DNA of 38,071 nt from an uncultured Lachnospiraceae bacterium. GTDB taxonomy: Bacteria > Bacillota > Clostridia > Lachnospirales > Lachnospiraceae. The notes under the pieces are model-generated. The model was not told the DNA's origin and did not search any database. It saw only the letters and a program-made list of their open reading frames with translations. The DNA is taken from assembly GCA_947382625.1 (NCBI GenBank), contig CANDAG010000035.1, positions 1 to 38,071 on the forward strand, given 5' to 3'. Of this stretch, positions 34,035 through 38,071 are shown piece after piece (position 1 is the first letter of the stretch; each line of letters opens with the position of its first letter). The position numbers and the translations under genes were made by a program.

Positions 34035-34817
34035 ATGCTGGATTATTCCTTTAGCTATGCAGATTTGGAATTTTTTCTGCTGATATTGATCAGGGTTGCC
34101 TCTTTCATATTTTCAGCGCCCTTTTTCAGTATGTCAAATACTCCGCGGAATGTGCGGATCGGTCTGAGCTTTTTTGTGGCGCTTCTGCTGTATCACGTGG
34201 TGCCGGAGCAGAGAGTAGTATATGATACGCTGATCGGTTATTTTGTGATCGTAATGAAAGAGACGATTACAGGAATTCTGATCGGATTTGCGGCGAATCT
34301 GAGTTTTTCTGTGGTAGCCTTTGCCGGACATATCGCGGATATGGAGATGGGCCTTTCCATGGCAAGTTTAATGGATCCGGCTACGAAGCAGAACACTTCG
34401 ATCACGGGTATCTATTATAATTACACGGTTATGCTGATGCTCATGATCTCAGGTTTGCACAGGTATCTTTTGAAGGCCCTGGCAGAGACCTATACGCTGA
34501 TCCCGGTAAACGGAGCAGTATTCAGAAGTGACGGGCTGTTATCCTCCATGCTGGAGTTTATGGCGAATTATATTATCATAGGATTTCGTATCTGCCTTCC
34601 GATATTTGCTGTTATGATCATTTTGAATGCGGTTTTGGGAGTTCTTGCAAAGGTGTCGCCGCAGATGAATATGTTTGCAGTAGGTATTCAGATGAAGGTA
34701 CTTGTGGGACTAAGTATTTTGTTTTTTTCCACTTCCATGCTGCCATCGGCGGCAAACTTTATTTATGAACAGATGCAGCATATAGTATCTGTTTTTGTGG
34801 AGGTCATGATACCCTGA
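34035..34817 (+). CDS. fliR: Flagellar export gate protein FliR
   Basis: A 260-residue polytopic membrane protein with several hydrophobic helices. FliR signatures include FFSMSNTPRNVRIGLSFFV, ITGILIGFAANLSFSVVAFA and GVLAKVSPQMNMFAVGIQMK. It completes the FliPQR channel. The stop lies two bases before the flhB ATG, so translation of the two is coupled. Confidence 0.96.
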   Translation: MLDYSFSYADLEFFLLILIRVASFIFSAPFFSMSNTPRNVRIGLSFFVALLLYHVVPEQRVVYDTLIGYFVIVMKETITGILIGFAANLSFSVVAFAGHIADMEMGLSMASLMDPATKQNTSITGIYYNYTVMLMLMISGLHRYLLKALAETYTLIPVNGAVFRSDGLLSSMLEFMANYIIIGFRICLPIFAVMIILNAVLGVLAKVSPQMNMFAVGIQMKVLVGLSILFFSTSMLPSAANFIYEQMQHIVSVFVEVMIP

Positions 34818-34819
34818 GT

Positions 34820-35953
34820 ATGAAAGCAGAGAATAAAAGGCTTTTGCTACAATATAATCTGCAGTTTTTTGCCAAAGACGGCCCCGGAGGAGAAAAGACC
34901 GAGGAGCCTACAGGCAAAAAGCTGAGTGATGCGCGAAAGGAAGGGCAGGTAGCCAAAAGCAAGGAAATTGCCAGCGCTTTTGGAATGCTTGCGTTGTTTC
35001 TTGTATTAAAGGTATATATAGGCACCATAGGAACAAGATTTTTAGAGGCTTTCCAGGTGGTGTACGGGCAGATCCCTGAGCTGACGAAGATGTATAACGG
35101 CGAGATAGCGGTGTTTTCTCTTCAGGTACTTATCCGCAGTATGATGCTAAGGCTCCTCACCATCATAGCTCCCATCCTTTTGATCGGCGTGGCGGTAGCG
35201 GTGATCTGTGATATCGTCCAGGTAAAATGGAAGCCTACATCGAAGCCCTTAAAGCCCAAATTCAGTAAGCTTAATCCGGTAAAGGGCTTCGCAAGGATTT
35301 TGTCACCCAGATCTCTTATGGAACTGCTGAAATCCATATTAAAGCTTATCGTGATCGGATATGTGGTTTACAATTATCTGAAAGAGAGGATAGGGCAGAT
35401 CTTTATCCTGTATGATATTTCTCTGAATCAGGCAATCGGTCTGATCGGGGAGATTACCATAGATCTGGGGATCCGGATCGCCATGATCTATATGATCATT
35501 GCTTTTTTGGATTTTTATTATCAGAAATGGAAATTCCATCAGGATATGAAGATGACCAAGCAGGAGGTCAAGGATGAGTATAAGAACCAGGAAGGTGATC
35601 CTCAGATCAAGGGTAAGCAGAAGCAGCGGATGAGAGAGGCTTCCATGCGCCGTATGATGTCCCATCTTCCTGAGGCCGATGTGGTCATTACAAACCCTAC
35701 CCATTATGCGGTGGCCATTAAATACGATCCGGATAAATATGATGCTCCTTATGTGCTGGCAAAGGGTGAGGACTATCTGGCCCAGAGGATCAAGGATGTG
35801 GCCAGGGAGCATGAGATAGAAATCGTTGAAAATAAACCCCTTGCACGAATGCTTTATGCTAATGTAGAGGTAGGAGGACTGATCCCTCCGGAGCTTTACC
35901 AGGCGGTGGCAGAGGTGCTTGCATTTGTTTATCATTTGAAGGGAAAAATATAA
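34820..35953 (+). CDS. flhB: Flagellar export switch protein FlhB
   Basis: FlhB switches export specificity from hook to filament after autocleavage. It has the N-terminal segment LQFFAKDGPGGEKTEEPTGK and KLSDARKEGQVAKSKEI, four membrane helices, a basic cytoplasmic linker (KMTKQEVKDEYKNQEGDPQI), and the self-cleavage motif Asn292-Pro-Thr-His295 in VITNPTHYAVAIKYD. Length is 377 residues. ATG at 34820 uses the GGAGGTCATGA ribosome site inside the end of fliR. Confidence 0.97.
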   Translation: MKAENKRLLLQYNLQFFAKDGPGGEKTEEPTGKKLSDARKEGQVAKSKEIASAFGMLALFLVLKVYIGTIGTRFLEAFQVVYGQIPELTKMYNGEIAVFSLQVLIRSMMLRLLTIIAPILLIGVAVAVICDIVQVKWKPTSKPLKPKFSKLNPVKGFARILSPRSLMELLKSILKLIVIGYVVYNYLKERIGQIFILYDISLNQAIGLIGEITIDLGIRIAMIYMIIAFLDFYYQKWKFHQDMKMTKQEVKDEYKNQEGDPQIKGKQKQRMREASMRRMMSHLPEADVVITNPTHYAVAIKYDPDKYDAPYVLAKGEDYLAQRIKDVAREHEIEIVENKPLARMLYANVEVGGLIPPELYQAVAEVLAFVYHLKGKI

Positions 35954-36006
35954 ATCAATAAAGGCTCTCAAGGGAGCGGATGATGTTTGAGGAAAGGAGA
36001 AGAGGC

Positions 36007-38040
36007 ATGAAAAAAGCGGATGTTGGCGTAGCGGCATATGTACTTGCGGCGTTTATCATGATGATCGTGCCGATCCCCAAGGGATTACTGGACGTATTGC
36101 TTGCATGCAACATAGCCATCGCATTTACCATATTGTTTGGCTCCATGTTTTCCAAGGAAGTGCTGGATATGTCCTTTTTTCCTACCATGCTTTTGTTTAC
36201 GACCATATTCAGGATTTCCCTGAATATTTCCTCCACCAGATTGATCCTTACTACCGGCGATCCGGGTGAGGTGGTGGCAACCTTCGGAAATTATGTAGGT
36301 GCGGGCAATCTGGTAGTGGGCAGTATCATATTTATTATTTTGATCCTTGTGCAGTTTATGGTGATCAACAAGGGTTCCGAGAGAGTGGCAGAGGTAACGG
36401 CCAGGTTCACCCTGGACGCTATGCCCGGTAAGCAGATGGCCATTGACGCGGATTTAAATACCGGAGCGATCACGGATGCGGAGGCCAAACGGCGAAGAGA
36501 CAAAATCCAGGAGGAAGCTAATTTCTTTGGTTCCATGGATGGTGCGGTTAAGTACGTAAAGGGAGATGCCACCGCAGGCCTTATCATAACCTTTGTCAAT
36601 ATCATCGGTGGAATTGCCACGGGTATGATCTGGCAGGATATGGAAATTATGGACGCCCTTCAGAAATATGTGATCCTGACCATCGGCGATGGCCTGGTGA
36701 GCCAGATACCATCCCTTTTGATCTCACTTTCAACCGGTATTCTGGTCACGAAAGGATCTAAGGACGCTGATTTCGGTACAGTGCTGATCAGACAGCTTTT
36801 TGGTATCCCAAAGGTGCTTTATCTGGTAGGCGCAGTGGTTGCAGGCCTGGGAATCATAACCCCCTTGCCGGATCTGGTCTTTCTTACTTTGGGGCTGATC
36901 TTTATCGTGGTAGGCAGGCAGATTGCCGCAACCCTTGAGACCGCTCAGATTGAAGGGGAGATCGATATGGAAGAGGCGGCTGCTGAAGAGATCCGTGCAC
37001 CGGAAAATGTTAACAGCCTGCTACAGGTGGATCCTATCGAGCTGGAATTCGGTTACGGGATCATACCTCTTGCGGATGTCAATCAGGGCGGGGATCTTTT
37101 GGATCGTGTGGTTATGATTAGAAGGCAGATCGCCTTAGAGCTGGGTACTGTGGTGCCTATCATCCGGTTGCGTGATAACATTCAGCTTAATCCTAATCAG
37201 TATATCATCAAGATAAAAGGCATACAGGTCAGCGAAGGAGAAATCCTTTTTGACCATTATATGGCAATGAATCCGGGATATGTGGAGGAGGAGATCACCG
37301 GTATTCCTACCTTTGAGCCTTCCTTCCATCTGCCGGCGATCTGGATCACAGAGGGGCAGCGGGAGCGGGCTGAGAGTATGGGCTATACGGTAGTAGATCC
37401 GCCGTCCATCATTGCGACGCATTTGACGGAGATCATCAGGCAGTATATTTCCGAGCTTCTTACAAGGCAGGATGTACAGAATCTGGTCAACAACCTGAAG
37501 GAAACCAATCCTTCGCTTGTGGATGAGCTGGTGCCCAAGCTTTTAGGCCTTGGAGAGGTACAGAAGGTATTACAGAATCTCCTAAAGGAAGGAATCTCCA
37601 TCAGAGATCTGCTTACAATTTTTGAGACACTGGCAGATTATGCTTCAACTACAAGAGATACGGATATACTGACAGAGTACGTAAGGCAGAGCCTGAAGCG
37701 TGCGATCTCCAGCAGATTTTTCCCTTCCAACGAAACATCCAGTGTTGTGACTCTTGATCCCAAGCTGGAGCAGGAGATCATGGGAAGTGTAAAACAGACA
37801 GAAAACGGCGCTTATTTAACGCTGGATCCGGAAAAGACAAAGGCGATCATGGCATCTGTGGGCAGCGAGATCGCCAAGCTGGAAAATCTGGGAAAGAATC
37901 CCATTATTATCACATCTCCTATTGTGCGTATGTATTTTAAGCGGCTGACGGAGGATTATTATAAGGATTTGATCGTGGTATCATATAATGAGATAGAGGG
38001 CAGTATTGAATTACAGTCCGTAGGAATGGTGACAGCATGA
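36007..38040 (+). CDS. flhA: Flagellar export gate protein FlhA
   Basis: FlhA is the large gate component. It has eight N-terminal membrane helices (about residues 7-320), including PKGLLDVLLACNIAIAFTIL, the FRISLNISSTRLIL block, the NKGSERVAEVTARFTLDAMP loop and a soluble nonameric C-terminal domain. ATG at 36007 gives MKKADVGVAAYV and follows AAAGGAG (35993-35999) by seven bases; ATG at 35980 would add nine residues. Length is 677 residues. The stop overlaps the flhF start by four bases. Confidence 0.97.
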   Translation: MKKADVGVAAYVLAAFIMMIVPIPKGLLDVLLACNIAIAFTILFGSMFSKEVLDMSFFPTMLLFTTIFRISLNISSTRLILTTGDPGEVVATFGNYVGAGNLVVGSIIFIILILVQFMVINKGSERVAEVTARFTLDAMPGKQMAIDADLNTGAITDAEAKRRRDKIQEEANFFGSMDGAVKYVKGDATAGLIITFVNIIGGIATGMIWQDMEIMDALQKYVILTIGDGLVSQIPSLLISLSTGILVTKGSKDADFGTVLIRQLFGIPKVLYLVGAVVAGLGIITPLPDLVFLTLGLIFIVVGRQIAATLETAQIEGEIDMEEAAAEEIRAPENVNSLLQVDPIELEFGYGIIPLADVNQGGDLLDRVVMIRRQIALELGTVVPIIRLRDNIQLNPNQYIIKIKGIQVSEGEILFDHYMAMNPGYVEEEITGIPTFEPSFHLPAIWITEGQRERAESMGYTVVDPPSIIATHLTEIIRQYISELLTRQDVQNLVNNLKETNPSLVDELVPKLLGLGEVQKVLQNLLKEGISIRDLLTIFETLADYASTTRDTDILTEYVRQSLKRAISSRFFPSNETSSVVTLDPKLEQEIMGSVKQTENGAYLTLDPEKTKAIMASVGSEIAKLENLGKNPIIITSPIVRMYFKRLTEDYYKDLIVVSYNEIEGSIELQSVGMVTA

Positions 38041-38071
38041 TAATCAAGAAATTTCAGGGAAAATCAGAGGC
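38037..38071 (+). CDS. flhF: FlhF N-terminal fragment, cut by window end
   Basis: ATG at 38037 overlaps the flhA stop (ATGA). The eleven readable codons give MIIKKFQGKSE, which fits the FlhF N-terminus. FlhF is an SRP-type GTPase that positions flagella. Only the start is in the window, so the call rests on this short match and on the conserved flhA-flhF order. Confidence 0.75.
   Translation, partial: MIIKKFQGKSE

Noticed and set aside
35339-36037. Antisense frame over flhB and flhA start
   Set aside because: It has no start signal or family match, and lies opposite conserved flagellar genes.

Overview
The window looks like a chromosomal segment of a flagellated, spore-forming member of the Clostridia, most likely Lachnospiraceae. 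The pointers are a type A RNase P RNA, sporulation genes (gpr, spoIIP, a sigK-type sigma factor), CodY, a FliY-type switch protein with CheC modules, a putative flagellar protein between flgD and flgE, purine-rich Shine-Dalgarno sequences and frequent TTG/GTG starts. The genus is not determined. Nearly all genes belong to known families, and I found no phage, CRISPR array, complete insertion sequence or obvious defence island.

Region 1 (1-1350): the 3' part of rnpB, then a secreted or membrane-anchored trypsin-like protease gene, ending at a hairpin shared with convergent rpsT. Region 2 (1364-2000): rpsT on the minus strand with its own SigA promoter, then a 178-bp imperfect inverted repeat flanked by imperfect direct repeats. 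This is the most element-like structure in the window. Region 3 (2013-7467): gpr, spoIIP, lepA and hemW, combining spore germination and engulfment genes with two housekeeping genes. Region 4 (7468-8290): a sigK-type gene with a SigK/SigE-like promoter, a TTG start and no room for a pro-sequence, ending at a terminator. Region 5 (8390-11931): a YifB/ComM ATPase, dprA, a 58-residue DUF3006-like gene and a short prepilin peptidase; the last three overlap and are probably translationally coupled. Region 6 (11960-15098): topA and codY, each behind a SigA-type promoter with 17-bp spacing, and a terminator after codY.

Region 7 (15159-38071) is one long flagellar operon: flgB, flgC, fliE, fliF, fliG, fliH, fliI, fliJ, a MotE-like gene, fliK, flgD, flagellar_put, flgE, flbD, motA, motB, fliL, fliM, fliY, cheY, fliO, fliP, fliQ, fliR, flhB, flhA and the first codons of flhF. 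In order this encodes the proximal rod and MS ring, the switch and export ATPase, hook-length control and hook, the stator, the C-ring with CheY, and the export gate. Most spacings are short or overlapping. The main internal break is 210 bp between flgE and flbD, which holds a perfect 14-bp stem. One SigA-like promoter lies upstream of flgB. I saw no SigD promoter or c-di-GMP riboswitch.

The less ordinary points are the inverted-repeat element near gpr, the pro-less SigK with its apparent autoregulatory promoter, the methionine-rich FliY linker, the acidic FlgD tail, the doubled hairpin in the RNase P P12 arm, and the rnpB terminator that lies inside the next gene's signal-peptide coding region.
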